The position numbers were made by a program, and so were the translations under genes. From assembly GCA_963920525.1 (NCBI GenBank), contig OY986438.1:126916420-126980419 (forward strand): a stretch of 64,000 nt of DNA, in the 5' to 3' direction. Source of the stretch: Dichetophora obliterata (Eukaryota; Arthropoda; Insecta; Diptera; Sciomyzidae). This document shows, piece by piece, positions 47,110 to 57,490 of the stretch (within the stretch, counting starts at the first letter, position 1; each line of letters begins with the position of its first letter). The notes below the pieces were generated by a model. That model searched no databases, was not told the origin of the DNA, and saw nothing but the letters and a program-made list of their open reading frames with translations.

Positions 47110-47113
47110 TTAA

Positions 47114-47359
47114 AGCATTAATTTTGCTAGTGATGCAGAAATTTATAAACTTAAAACCGGTCTCCAAAAAAAGTTCGTAGCGTCCATTTGATTTTTTGAA
47201 TTTTAATCCAAATACCCAACTCAATACCTCTCTGTGTGTTGGTCAAGCTGTTCAGGCATTAAAACAGATTCTTCCGTTCTAAGTGACGCTTTTTCTTACA
47301 AGACGCTCTTTCACATTCTCTTTGTGCATGTCCCTCGTTCCTTTTACCGCCAAATCCAT
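47114..47359. other. Spacer between the piggyBac and hAT-like elements
   Basis: Short non-coding DNA, nothing recognised. Confidence 0.4.
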
Positions 47360-47659
47360 CATGCATACAGTGTTGCCAGTATATTTATGTATAATTTCCC
47401 ACAAACACATGAAAAATTCCCTTTTCGCCCTTTTAAAATTTTGAAAAATCTTTAAAATATCTTTCAAACATAACTTTATTTTGGTATAAAATTGTATGAA
47501 CAAAAGTTAATTTAAAAAAACATAACACATGTTCGTAAACATTAGCATACAAAAATTTTTATAACTGAAATAATTAAAGTATAGAATCTATTTTAAAAAA
47601 TATTTTCTCTTGTTAATACATAAGTATTTGTTATAAAAAAAAGTTTCTATACAAATTAT

Positions 47660-49010
47660 TTGAAACAAAATGGAGACAGAAATCCTCTATGTTTTTAACG
47701 TTGACCCCTGCCGCGAAGGCTTAATTCAACGGTGCTCCAAAGCTTGGGACAAATATGAAGCGTCGGCCAACGCCCCCTCGGAATTCAAAAGATCCACTTA
47801 GAAAGATTCCCCTAATAACATACCACAGAACACCAATTACTGCTGTCGGATAGACACTATATATGACCGTGACACATTCAGCCACTAGAATTTTAGCATG
47901 ACTTGGTTATTTTAATAAACTTGGGTTATGTCAGTATCAATACCAATAATACAACCCTTACTTTTTGGCCGCTACATAATTATCATGATCAAAGGGGACT
48001 CTTTGACACGAAAAACTAAGGCGGCATACTAGGCCTGTCACTTAAGTCATCAGGTTGCTCAATCTTAGTGGACACAACTCAGATTTATTTCCCCGTCGCC
48101 TGTTCTCAAATTCCAAAGGTAACAGTATATTGATCCGGTAGTTGCTTACCTTCCTAACATTGACTGTTTGAAATAGCGAGATTCAATCTACCATCATTCT
48201 CTTAGTAATTTAAGGGAGTTACTAACCCGAGTTCATTTTAAGTGTAACTCACACTGACCTTCCTGGTCTAACCACAGTCAGAGCGTATTTAAACCCCGAA
48301 GGACCATGACCAATGACAGTCAATACCTGGGCTCAAGGCTCCACCAGACAATGCTCTTCAACATCACGTCTTACAGGCCAAAAGTTCTTAGAACACTTAT
48401 ATTTGACTGTGACACCTTCAGCCACTAGAATTGTACATGACTAGGTTAAAAATAACCATTGGTTTTCCACTAAAATACCGAGTAAACCACAATCCTACTT
48501 ACGCAACTTTGTTAGCCTAATTAAGGCTTTATTTAAAGCCTCTTTCGGAAAACTAGGAAGCGTGAGCTGTAGTATACCAATTGGCTTATACTCGGTCGAA
48601 AGATTATATGTTTCTTACATAAAACCTTAATTCTAAAACAAGGTCTGCAGAACAACGATAGATAGGTCTCCTCATAATTGATGGATGACTGCCCCCGCTC
48701 TTCAAGTTATGTTGGATTGCTCGTCCATCGAAAACATATTAAAATAACAATGTTATGATAACTTAATATCAAAACCATGCTTTCTCCAAGATTTGGCGCC
48801 AACAACCAAGGCTCAAGGTTAACCTTTTTATTTTACAGTTATCAGATGAACATTCAAGAGCCGTGCCTCAAGAATGAACTCATTATGAGATCAGTTCATG
48901 GGCCGTGCCCTTTAAACTGCCCACCTAATAACAAACCATCACCCCTCTATTCCTGGCTTTGGACAGGCAAATACCCCTAAGGGTATTTGGCGGATTTTAA
49001 GTGGAGACAA
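47660..49010. other. GC-richer block of unknown nature
   Basis: About 1.35 kb with clearly higher GC than its flanks and almost no homopolymers. It contains a ~63-bp direct duplication 540 bp apart (47853-47916 and 48393-48455, sharing CAGCCACTAGAATT and CATGACT). No long frame; the 67-codon frame at 48777 has no known domain. It might be a decayed LTR or Helitron fragment, but no defining ends were found. Confidence 0.4.
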
Positions 49011-49144
49011 TAAAAATATGTAGTATTTTTATAATTAACTAGCTGAACCCGGTGTGCTTCGCTACCCCCCTCGTACCAGGATTGCATTTCAAAATTGTGG
49101 CAATACCAAAATCACTTTTCACGCCATTGAATTTTCGAAATAAG

Positions 49145-49530
49145 TCCACCCCAGCGCCACCTACCGTGTCCATTTATACACAAATTATTTTCTTATGATT
49201 AAACAAACATACATTCTGAATTTCAGTTAAATTGGTCCATAAATTCAAATTTTCGATATAAGTCCACCCCAGCGCCACCTATCGGGTCCATTTATACACA
49301 AATTATTTTCTTATGATTAAACAAACATACATTCTGAATTTCAGTTAAATTGGTCCATAAATTCAAATTTTCGATATAAGTCCACCCCAGCGCCACCTAT
49401 CGGGTCCATTTATACACAAATTATTTTCTTATGATTAAACAAACATACATTCTGAATTTCAGTTAAATTGGTCCATAAATTCAAATTTTCGATATAAGTC
49501 CACCCCAACGCCACCTATCGGACTTTCCCG
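49145..49530. repeat. 118-bp tandem repeat, three full units
   Basis: Units begin TCCACCCCAGCGCCACCTA at 49145, 49263 and 49381, with a partial fourth at 49499. The second and third are virtually identical; the first differs at the ACCGTGTCC/ATCGGGTCC site. The array sits in a repeat beginning near 49040 (CTAGCTGAACCCGGTGTGCT) and ending near 49670 in TATATATATAGATAA, a layout seen in common insect interspersed repeats. Confidence 0.9.
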
Positions 49531-50159
49531 GAGGGTTTTTCCAAAATTTTCCTTCGTAAAAACCTTCTCCTGGCAATTATAAACAACTGAAAAAAAATTT
49601 TAGACAAATCGGCCCAGCCATTCTCAATTGATGTTTTACTATACATTTTTTACACCATTTTTATATATATAGATAATACATTTTGTTAAAAGTAACGAAA
49701 CAACACATAAAGCAAAACAATATACATAGCAATATATGTACTACTTATATTTATCGACTTATTCTAGACATCAATTGCAAACATTTACTAGACAACTTTC
49801 TAGACAACAATTGCAAATTCATTTACAATTATAAAGACTTCTCTCTATAAAATTATATCGAAAGCTACGTGACAAAACTGTCAATACAAGACAATCCAAT
49901 ACTGTCTGGACAAGAAATAATAATATGATATTTTGCGAACTTTCAAACTTCATGTAAAAAAGTATTATAAAAACAACTTGGTATATTAATTTACAATCGT
50001 AAATCACCAGAATAACGCCTTCAGTTCTTCATTTCAAATTTATCTTTAAGTTGTGCTACCAAGCAATATGTTTACCTTTTTCCCCTTTTGCTCAAAAGAC
50101 GGTTGAAAAGTTCCTTAAAAAGGGGAAATTACCCTCAATCTGGCATCACTGCACGCATA

Positions 50160-51539
50160 TGCTGTAGCCCATTCAGTCAACTGCGGGCAAGCAGAAAACT
50201 CAAATGGGCGAAATAAAAAAAAACATACCATAAATAACTAAAAATTGTGCAAAATATAAAATTAAATTTTATTTATTCAAATGTTTAAAGTTATTTATGT
50301 AAAATTGACAAATGTAAATTTGTTTTTAAAATATTTTGATTTTTTTGTGATATAATGAAGATTTTTTTTCTTTTAATTTAATTTTTTGTCATAATTTTTA
50401 TATGTCTGAAGATAAAAAAACAAAATATAATAATTCAAAAACCAAAAGAGAATTTTTTCTAATTATTTATTAAGCTGCAGACTTTAGAACTAAGCCAAAA
50501 CAAAATATATATATGTACAACATAAATACTCCTATGGGTGAATATGCCCCCCTCTATAGTAATCTCTTGTGATTGCCAAAATTTTTTTTTTGAGCCTTAA
50601 TATGTTTTTTACAACTCCGTAGAGAAAGCATTAAACGAATTGCTTACTTTTGTTGTTAGTATTTAAAATTAAACATACAATAAATAAAAATATAAAAAAA
50701 ATAAGAACCCGGTACATGTTGCCAATGAAAAAACATTGACTTGACTCCATTAAAATTCCCTTAAATTGCAGCGATGCGAAAAATTATTATAACACACATA
50801 AAACAGAAAATCATTTCTCATCAAAGACAAAAAAAAAAAAAAAAAAGAATTACGAAAAACCTGCCAATAAAATGTTTGCCCAATTTTGACAACAATGACA
50901 GCAGCTACCGCAACACAACAATTTTCCAACATGCAAGAACAGGCAAAAGACACTAAAAGCAAAGCGAAAAATAACACATACATGGCACATAAATACTCTC
51001 ATTTATATGTATTTGATAAATATTTATATACATATAGCTCGTATACACACACGCATAAGTAACTCATGCAAAACATAGTCAGAGGCAGATACACTTAAGC
51101 TTTTGCTTGCCAGTGTGTCTTTTTAGAGTTGTTTTTGTGCTCTTTTTGTTACAACATACATTATAATCACACCAAGGTTTATTCTCTCAATCCCGCTCAT
51201 GCCAAATTTTAAATCAACATTTAAAATTTTAGCTTAAAGAGCAGCGCTTTTTGGATTCTTTCCCAGGGGAGCAGAAGATTGCGCAAGGATTTTGTTTTTT
51301 AATTGCATGTTATGCAGGTTCAAGCTAATAAACTCAACTGAAAAAATTACCAAAGTTGTAGATAAAAGCTTAAAATTGAGCGCACAAGGGAGCTTATTTT
51401 GAATTATAATTTAAAAATAATGTTTAATGTAAATTTCAAAAGACTCATGCGACGGATCTGAGAAGAGATAATTTTCTCATTCGGGGAAATTTAAACAAAT
51501 TTTCGGAATATTACACATGACAATTTTATTGTTTTTAAT
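50160..51539. other. AT-rich non-coding stretch
   Basis: No exon or transposon recognised. Poly-A at 50829-50847. Confidence 0.45.
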
Positions 51540-51806
51540 ATGAATTCTTTTTCTTTGAAGAAACCTTCATCAAAACATTTTTCATCTATTGTTTCTTTTC
51601 TATCTGCTTTAGGATTTGTTTTACAATATTTGCAGGGGACTCCCGTGGGCTCCCTTTTATTTGTGATTTATGTAAACGACATATTTAAGTATATCTCTTT
51701 CTGTTCAAGACACATCTACGCGACTGATGGTCAAATAGTTGGAAGTTGTAGCGTTGGAGATTTAAATAACTTAGCAAAGCAGGTTAACAGGGATGTAACG
51801 ATGTAG
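51540..51806 (+). pseudogene. LINE reverse-transcriptase core fragment with altered active site
   Basis: The frame contains QYLQGTPVGSLLFVIYVNDI, a decayed form of the G-x-P-Q-G-S-x-L-G-P-x-L-F region, followed by YISFCSRHIYATDGQIVGSC where the catalytic YADD has become YATD, and then DLNNLAKQVNRDV. The frame ends at a TAG just after. The upstream 35 residues are not recognisable. A Jockey/CR1-group non-LTR fragment, possibly of the same family as the 36.5-kb copy, which preserves the adjoining downstream region. Confidence 0.75.
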
Positions 51807-52635
51807 TCTGGTGCTGGAGTTTTAAAAAAATTTTATTAGCTTTTTTTTAAAAGCTTTTTTAATTACAATACTTATATTGAGAGCATACTGTTAAAATTTC
51901 AAACCAAAATTAAAAATATTACCTACATAAGTTATGGCACATAGTCGAGAGCGCCTAATATTGGCGGAGTGCGTTGCTAAAACTTTAAAAACGTTTTTCT
52001 CGAAACAACGTTTTTTTGATCGGCCTGGGTGTCTCAGAGCCTGGGAGTTTCAGCCGATTGAACTGAAATTGTAAACGTAATTTATACCACGCCAATGGCT
52101 TTGCACGCAGCAGAATTGCAAATTTTGAATAATTTTTAAACACAAAAAAAAAGCGATTGTTGAAAATTTCAGTTAAGAGTCCACCATTTTGTTATTTTGT
52201 TACGAAAATAACACGAAGTTCGGCCGACGAGTCACAGGGGTGACTATTTCACCTTTTCAAATAAAAAACTACGTTTGCAATCAGTTGTGTTAACCCATCT
52301 TCCGTGACATCTTAAACTAATGAATTTCAAGTACAAAAGACACAAAATAAAATTTATCCATTTTAGTCTTTGTCAGCTGTTACATATTGAAAATTTTTAT
52401 TCTTATTTCGTCCGATGCAGTCATCTGGGTGACTATATAAAAATGTATTAATATAAATATAGTTACATAAATTTAATGAGTTTAAATTTAATTTTAATTG
52501 TTTTTATAAAATTTTTGTGGTCTGTCATTTATAAATAACGACATTTTATAAGAAATAGACACATTTTACGTTTTTTTTATTTCTTGCATTTTGACTATAG
52601 TTTGAATACATTTGACTATAGTTTCAATGTGCTGT
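51807..52635. other. Non-coding DNA flanking a piggyBac relic
   Basis: Contains TTAACCCATCTTCCGTGAC at 52291, which has the TTAA-CCC form of a piggyBac end, and two GGGTGACTAT words (52229, 52427). A matching opposite end was not found. Confidence 0.4.
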
Positions 52636-52639
52636 AAGA

Positions 52640-53445
52640 AAACATTTTTGTTGGCCTTAGCCTTGTAACTCAGGTGAACAATATTGTAGCGAAATCCAAA
52701 GTTCGATTCACCATTCAAGTCAATTTGACAAAAACTCATCAACTGAGATTAATCTCCTTTAACACTTTGGTAAGTTAAAATGATGTAAAGAAATTGTCCG
52801 TGGTAATATTGTGGCAGCTATTTTTCCATGGTTGCGCAAACATACCAATAATTTTTCACTTCAATTAGAAGCTATGCCTAACCGGGCTGAAGACCCAAAT
52901 ATAACATACCAAGCAACGCATAGCTGATTTACTCATCGTAGGCCCAAAATATTTGTATACAGCTTTGTGCTGGCTTAGACGATCATCGATAATCTCAATG
53001 CTCGACTTATGAACATCACAACCCAAAACAATTCCAAAGAAAGTTGACTCATTTCAATATCAGCAGTCTTTTCCCATACTCGGATTGACTGTGGATGATT
53101 CTCGTTCCAGTTTTTGGCCATCCTTTTCTATTTGTGTGCCGCACTATTATATCATTCATAACGTTGGAGAATATCAAATTGATTGTTCTTTGCAAGAAGG
53201 TCCATCTGAATCAATATGACATAATCAAATGAACTTTGAGCCACTGTTCCATCGGGCGTATCATACAGCAATTGCGACTCCAATATATTTATCATAGTGT
53301 TTTCGACATAATTATGGGCTGCGTCTATTGCTTTATCGCTATCGTGCTCATTCACTTCGTTCATCGCTATCTGGTACCCATTCATTATCTTCACCATCAA
53401 GCAACGCTTTAATCTCCACAACCGTTTATATTTTTCGTTTTGCAC
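52640..53445 (-). pseudogene. Degenerate piggyBac-family transposase
   Basis: On the minus strand, 53050-52920 reads TFFGIVLGCDVHKSSIEIID followed by AVYKYFGPTMSKSAMR, which matches the N-terminal core of piggyBac transposases. Next, 52812-52781 gives NITTDNFFTS, the segment carrying the second catalytic Asp, followed by TKVLKEINLS. A SYKAKANKNVF block lies near 52650. The frame is broken repeatedly. The 97-codon open frame at 53152-53445 upstream (acidic NEHDSD) may be its N-terminus, less certainly. Clearly different from the copy at 45 kb and much older. Confidence 0.7.
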
Positions 53446-54965
53446 GCTTAGAAGTATTAACTTTTACCCACAAAGAGCCAGTTTTTCAAGCCCTAGCTTG
53501 TTAAAGCCCTAGTAAACAAGAGTTTAAATAATCGTAGATTAAAGTTAAGTAGAGTATAACTACACAATCAGTTTTTCAGTGCTTGTTTACGTAACCAGCA
53601 GTTTTGTGTTTACTGATATGGTAACACAATTGAACGTCAAAAATATTTGATTTTTATCGATTATTTTAAATCAAATGTAATTAAATTGAATAAAATAAGA
53701 AGCACAAATTTAAACTTAAGAAACTAAGTTCTTGATTTCAGCCGACTTGAAAAGTCAAAATCTTTAAAATAAATCCATTTCTGCATACATATTACAAAAT
53801 TTCGGCTGTGAACGTACACTTTTCACTCTTCTTAACACTGTTGCATTCAAAACATATATTTCAGCATCACATAAATTTTTTTCGTCTGCGTGCATTTCAA
53901 TTTCTTTCTTATTTAACTTTTGAAGTGTGAATTAAAACTTTTGCAAATATTGACAAAACAAAAACAAAACTTGTCAAAATCATATGACAAGTTGGCCAAA
54001 GCTTAACACACCAATATTGAGCGATAAACCTTAGTTTAATAAACTTTGGTCAATATTCACTGAAAAATTTGCATCTTGGTTTAAACTTTGTTTAGAAACT
54101 GAGTTCAACTTGCACTGAAAAATTGACTCTAAGAACACTAAATTAATTTTTAACACCATTCTCTAAATACTAACGGTCAAACTTATCAGCTGTTTGTGTT
54201 GGCAGATACTACTCTTAAATTTTCCCAATTTTTTCGCAAAATACCCTTTATAATGCAAAATTAATAATATTTTATAACACAGTGACTGCATCGGCCTATA
54301 ATAAGTTATAAACCTCGTAGGCCGAGCTAGGGTTAAGTATGCTACCTGCTAGGATGACAAGCCTACAGAACAACAATATATTAAGATCAAGAATTATATA
54401 TAAATAGATTCCGCCTTGCGCATGTCCGCTCTCTTTGTGAGCACGTGCATGTGACGTCAGAAGTGCAAGAGAAAAGAGAGTCAAACTGACTGAAAAAAAC
54501 GTAGTAAAAATTTTTTAATAGGGTATTCGTTTTAAAAATCTCCTCATTTTCTTATAAAATCTTGGTTTTTTAAAGGAAATCATTTTAAATCAAAGAACAA
54601 CGCTTTTACAGAAAAAATGTAAATAGTTTTCATTACTATCTTTCATAAAAATTTTATATCTTATTGGGGTGTTAACTTCCGTGTTGACCCCTTCACAAAA
54701 AAAAAATGTTCGATTTATTTTGAGAGCAGTTTGACTGTTTCTTTGTGTGTATTTCGTTTGCTTCCCAATTAGCCAATCAGATTCATTTGCTTAGTTTCGT
54801 TTGTTGTTTATGTGATATTTTTGTTTGGATGTTTTTTCACTTATGACGTAGACCTGCGCAGTAGATTGTCATTTCTGCGCACTTAATTCGTGATCTTCTT
54901 AAGTTCTTTATATTGTTCTTGATTTATGATAATAAATTGTGATCTATTCTTTGAATTTCTACATG
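53446..54965. other. Non-coding stretch
   Basis: CACTGAAAAATT occurs twice (54058, 54114) with AAACTTTG/AAACTGAG neighbours. CTAGGGTTAAG at 54328 resembles a piggyBac-type right end without a partner. No gene recognised. Confidence 0.4.
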
Positions 54966-55010
54966 ATTTTAATTGTGAGCTATTAAGATCAAGTAAGTTT
55001 GAAGAAGGCA

Positions 55011-55036
55011 GCAACAACAACAACAACAACAACAAC
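55011..55036. repeat. (CAA)n microsatellite
   Basis: Uninterrupted CAA repeats within the left foldback arm. Confidence 0.85.
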
Positions 55037-55094
55037 TCAGTATAGAGTCAATCACACAGTAGACTAGACAGAACTGTTACGGAAGCGATCAATA

Positions 55095-55535
55095 GTCTTG
55101 AGTAGAGATGGGCGCGAGCAACATTTTTTAAGGCACGGGCACGCAAGAGCACGACGACCATTTACACACACGAACACGAAATTTTTCGTACTTGAATGAA
55201 AACGCACGAACACGCACGAAAAAGCACGACTTAGAACTTTGCAGAGTAGCTATAAAAATGATACACATATTTTTTAAAATTTACGCTTCACATTAAAAAT
55301 ATTGAAATTTTATAACATAAGAGAACGTGTTTTTATTATTTATATTAGTTTTTTAAATAGTTGCTAAAGTGAGAGTTGTAAAAATTTAGTGCACGAACAT
55401 GGAAAAGCACGCACGACTTTCCATATTTGCTTTTCTTAAACATGGGCACGCACAAAGTTCTTTTTTAGGCACATGGACGGCATGTCAAGCCGTGTCACGA
55501 AAAAGCACGGCACGCGCACATCTCCCGTCTTGAGT
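55095..55535. mobile_element. MITE with GTCTTGAGT duplication and GCACG subterminal repeats (423 bp)
   Basis: GTCTTGAGT at 55095-55103 and 55527-55535 flanks 55104-55526. Ends: AGAGATGGGCGCGAGCA and, reverse complement, GGGAGATGTGCGCGTGCC. Both subterminal zones are full of GCACGA/GCACG words (55133-55230 and 55385-55515). The 8-9-bp duplication and GAGATGGGC-type ends suggest hAT. Confidence 0.75.
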
Positions 55536-55720
55536 GACTAAGCTCATATAAAACTTAAACAATAGGTTTGTCACAGCTTAATCACTCAAGACTACTGAAG
55601 ATGGCAGTTTAGATTCTGTCTAGTCTGCTGTGTGATTGACTCTATACAGAGTTGTTGTGTTTGTTGCCTTCTTCAAACTTATTTGATCTAAATTCACAAT
55701 TAAATGATCACAATTAAAAT

Positions 55721-56868
55721 AATGTAATAAGATATTTAATAATTTTGTTTCAGATGATTTCAAGTGCCGTTATCAGCAACAAACCCTTTCTTTTTTGTGT
55801 CCTTTTTGGACTTAAATAAATGAAAAAACTTATCAGTAAATTAAAGGTAAACTTACTTTTTACAGTTTAAGATGTTTATAATAACATATTAAAAATGGTC
55901 AAAGCAAGACTTTATTGATCTAAATCCAACAATATATAATATTGTGACCTTTTGAAATTATTTTTTCTATTCAACAGACTATTATGTATCGATTCAAATT
56001 GTTCAAAGGAATTTTTAGGAAATAACTATAGAAGTGTTTTTTATATTTCCACGCGTATTGCGTAAATGGTATATTAACTTTGTGACTACGTTTTGTAAAG
56101 TCATTCAGGAGGCATTAATTTATTCATGTCCGTCTGTCCGTGTGTCTGTGTGTTTGAGTATGTGTGATCAGGAAAACAGCCGTACTATTGGACCGTAACA
56201 CAATTCAATATATGAGCCGTTCATTTTGAAAGTGGGGCAACTCCATTTTTTGTTTTTGTGAGATATTTAAAGGTTTGCATTTACATAAATTTAAAAATAC
56301 TGGTAAGCACTAGTACAAACATATTTTTTGTATTTTGTGGTGTTAGATAATCAAAGTTTATTATCCAATAGTGTTTATAGTGCTGGCTATAAAAAATTAA
56401 GGTTTTCTTATACATAAATGGACGTTATCGAATTACAATTTTTTCGAATTTCAGATTCTAAGAGGTCTCATAAGTTGCATTGGAAGGTCAAGATCTCCCA
56501 AAAAAAAATCTTCCTCTCCCGCAAGGACAAAGTTGTTTTTTGAAAAAAAAAACAGTAAAAAATCACGATCTCAAAATGCTTTAATTTTTGTAAGAAAACC
56601 TAAATATGTCTTAAAGCAAAAGTATATGTACACTTTAACTAACAATATTTTGGCAAACACGATGCCACTCTTGGTTTTAACCCGAAGTCTCCTGTGTGAA
56701 GGACATTCGAATCTAAAGGTACGCTCGAGATAGCTCGAGATAGCAGAACTTTTAATTGTTATCTGATTGTCTAAATTTTGGTGATATTGATTACAGTGTT
56801 AACGTTTTCCTTAAACTTGCTAAATTAAGAGTTTGCATATTTTTAGCATAAGCATTTTCCAGTTTTGG
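55721..56868. other. Non-coding stretch
   Basis: At 56100-56230 there is a fly-type dispersed repeat tail with GTCCGTCTGTCCGTGTGTCT. No gene recognised; the frame at 56533-56733 has no known domain. Confidence 0.45.
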
Positions 56869-57490
56869 AGAAATGTATACTTGAATGCAGTTTTTTAACT
56901 TTTTCAAACAAATGAATATAAGGTTTTGTATCTCGGTCACCAGAAATGGTACCGAAGGTAATTTTCTCAATTCAGATTCTGCAAATAGTTTTGAAAGTAA
57001 CCCTGTCTAAAAATATCTATTTCAAATTAGTAGGAAAAGACAACGATTTTTCCCATATTTTGATATTTAAAAAAGTTACTTCAACCATGAAATGTAACAA
57101 TTTTGTTCATATTTCCCCTATGGTTATAATTTCATTAAAACACTTCTTAACAACAATTGTTAAGTCAATTAAGACCCATCGAATGGCAATTTCAGAAACT
57201 CAAAATTTTAGTATAACATATTTGTGAATCTGAGTTGAGGTCTGATTAACGAAATAATAAAATTCATACTAAGAAGGAAAATTTTTAAAAAAATCGAAAT
57301 CGGCAAAAAAATCGTGGTCTTAACGTGGTGTTGTAAATTGATACTCTTGCACAGGGTGTTGTTCAGGAATATTTGAAGAATCTAAATTAAGGAACTTATC
57401 TTCGGTACCACTTTTGGTGCCCGATATATAAGACCTTATATTCATTTATTTGAAAAAGTTAAAAAATTGCATTCAGGTATACATTTCTCA
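56869..57490. mobile_element. Element with ~125-bp inverted repeats
   Basis: Left arm 56869-56995 and right arm 57350-57490 are inverted copies: GAGAAATGTATACYTGAATG, TTTTTTAACTTTTTCAAA, AATGAATATAAGG and TGGTACCGAAG occur in both in the same order. Centre at about 57179. The interior 57000-57350 carries no recognisable protein. Superfamily unknown. Confidence 0.7.

Larger units (their letters stand above)
44545..47113 (-). mobile_element. Nearly complete piggyBac-family transposon (2561 bp)
   Basis: TTAA target-site duplications lie at 44545-44548 and 47110-47113. The element 44549-47109 has inverted ends CACATTAAGTGCCATGG and, on the other end in reverse complement, CACATTGAGTGCCAAGG. The transposase reads on the minus strand and fills 44805-46662, leaving about 256 bp and 447 bp of non-coding ends with subterminal palindromes. 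Everything expected of an autonomous piggyBac element is present except an uninterrupted frame (see the ORF entry). This is the best-preserved mobile element in the window. Confidence 0.95.
47360..50159. mobile_element. hAT-like element (2784 bp) with near-perfect 8-bp TSD
   Basis: CATGCATA (47360-47367) and CACGCATA (50152-50159) match at 7 of 8 bases. The element starts CAGTGTTGCCAGTATATTTA and its right end in reverse complement reads CAGTGATGCCAGATTGAGGG; both arms then reach an ATAATTTCCC/GTAATTTCCCC block. CAGTG ends and an 8-bp duplication fit hAT. There is no hAT transposase inside. The interior is a GC-richer block (47660-49010) and a tandem-repeat-bearing insertion (49040-49670), so the element is either non-autonomous with captured DNA or a host for later insertions. 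Confidence 0.65.
54966..55720. mobile_element. Foldback-like element interrupted by a hAT MITE
   Basis: Left arm 54966-55103 and right arm 55536-55720 are inverted repeats: AGTTTGAAGAAGGCA, a CAACAAC run, and a 28-bp block TAGAGTCAATCACACAGTAG + ACTAGACA (55043-55070) that matches its inverted partner at 55617-55644 at 27 of 28 bases. AGTAGTCTTGAGT-like sequence ends both arms. The MITE at 55104-55526 sits between them. No ORF. Confidence 0.75.

Noticed and set aside
48785..48810. Retroviral-type primer-binding site (TTGGCGCCAACAACCAAGG)
   Set aside because: No flanking LTR pair, gag or pol found; the match to a tRNA 3' end is too short to rely on.
54320..54335. CTAGGGTTAAG as a right end of a piggyBac element
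   Set aside because: No matching left end with TTAACCCTAG was found in the vicinity.
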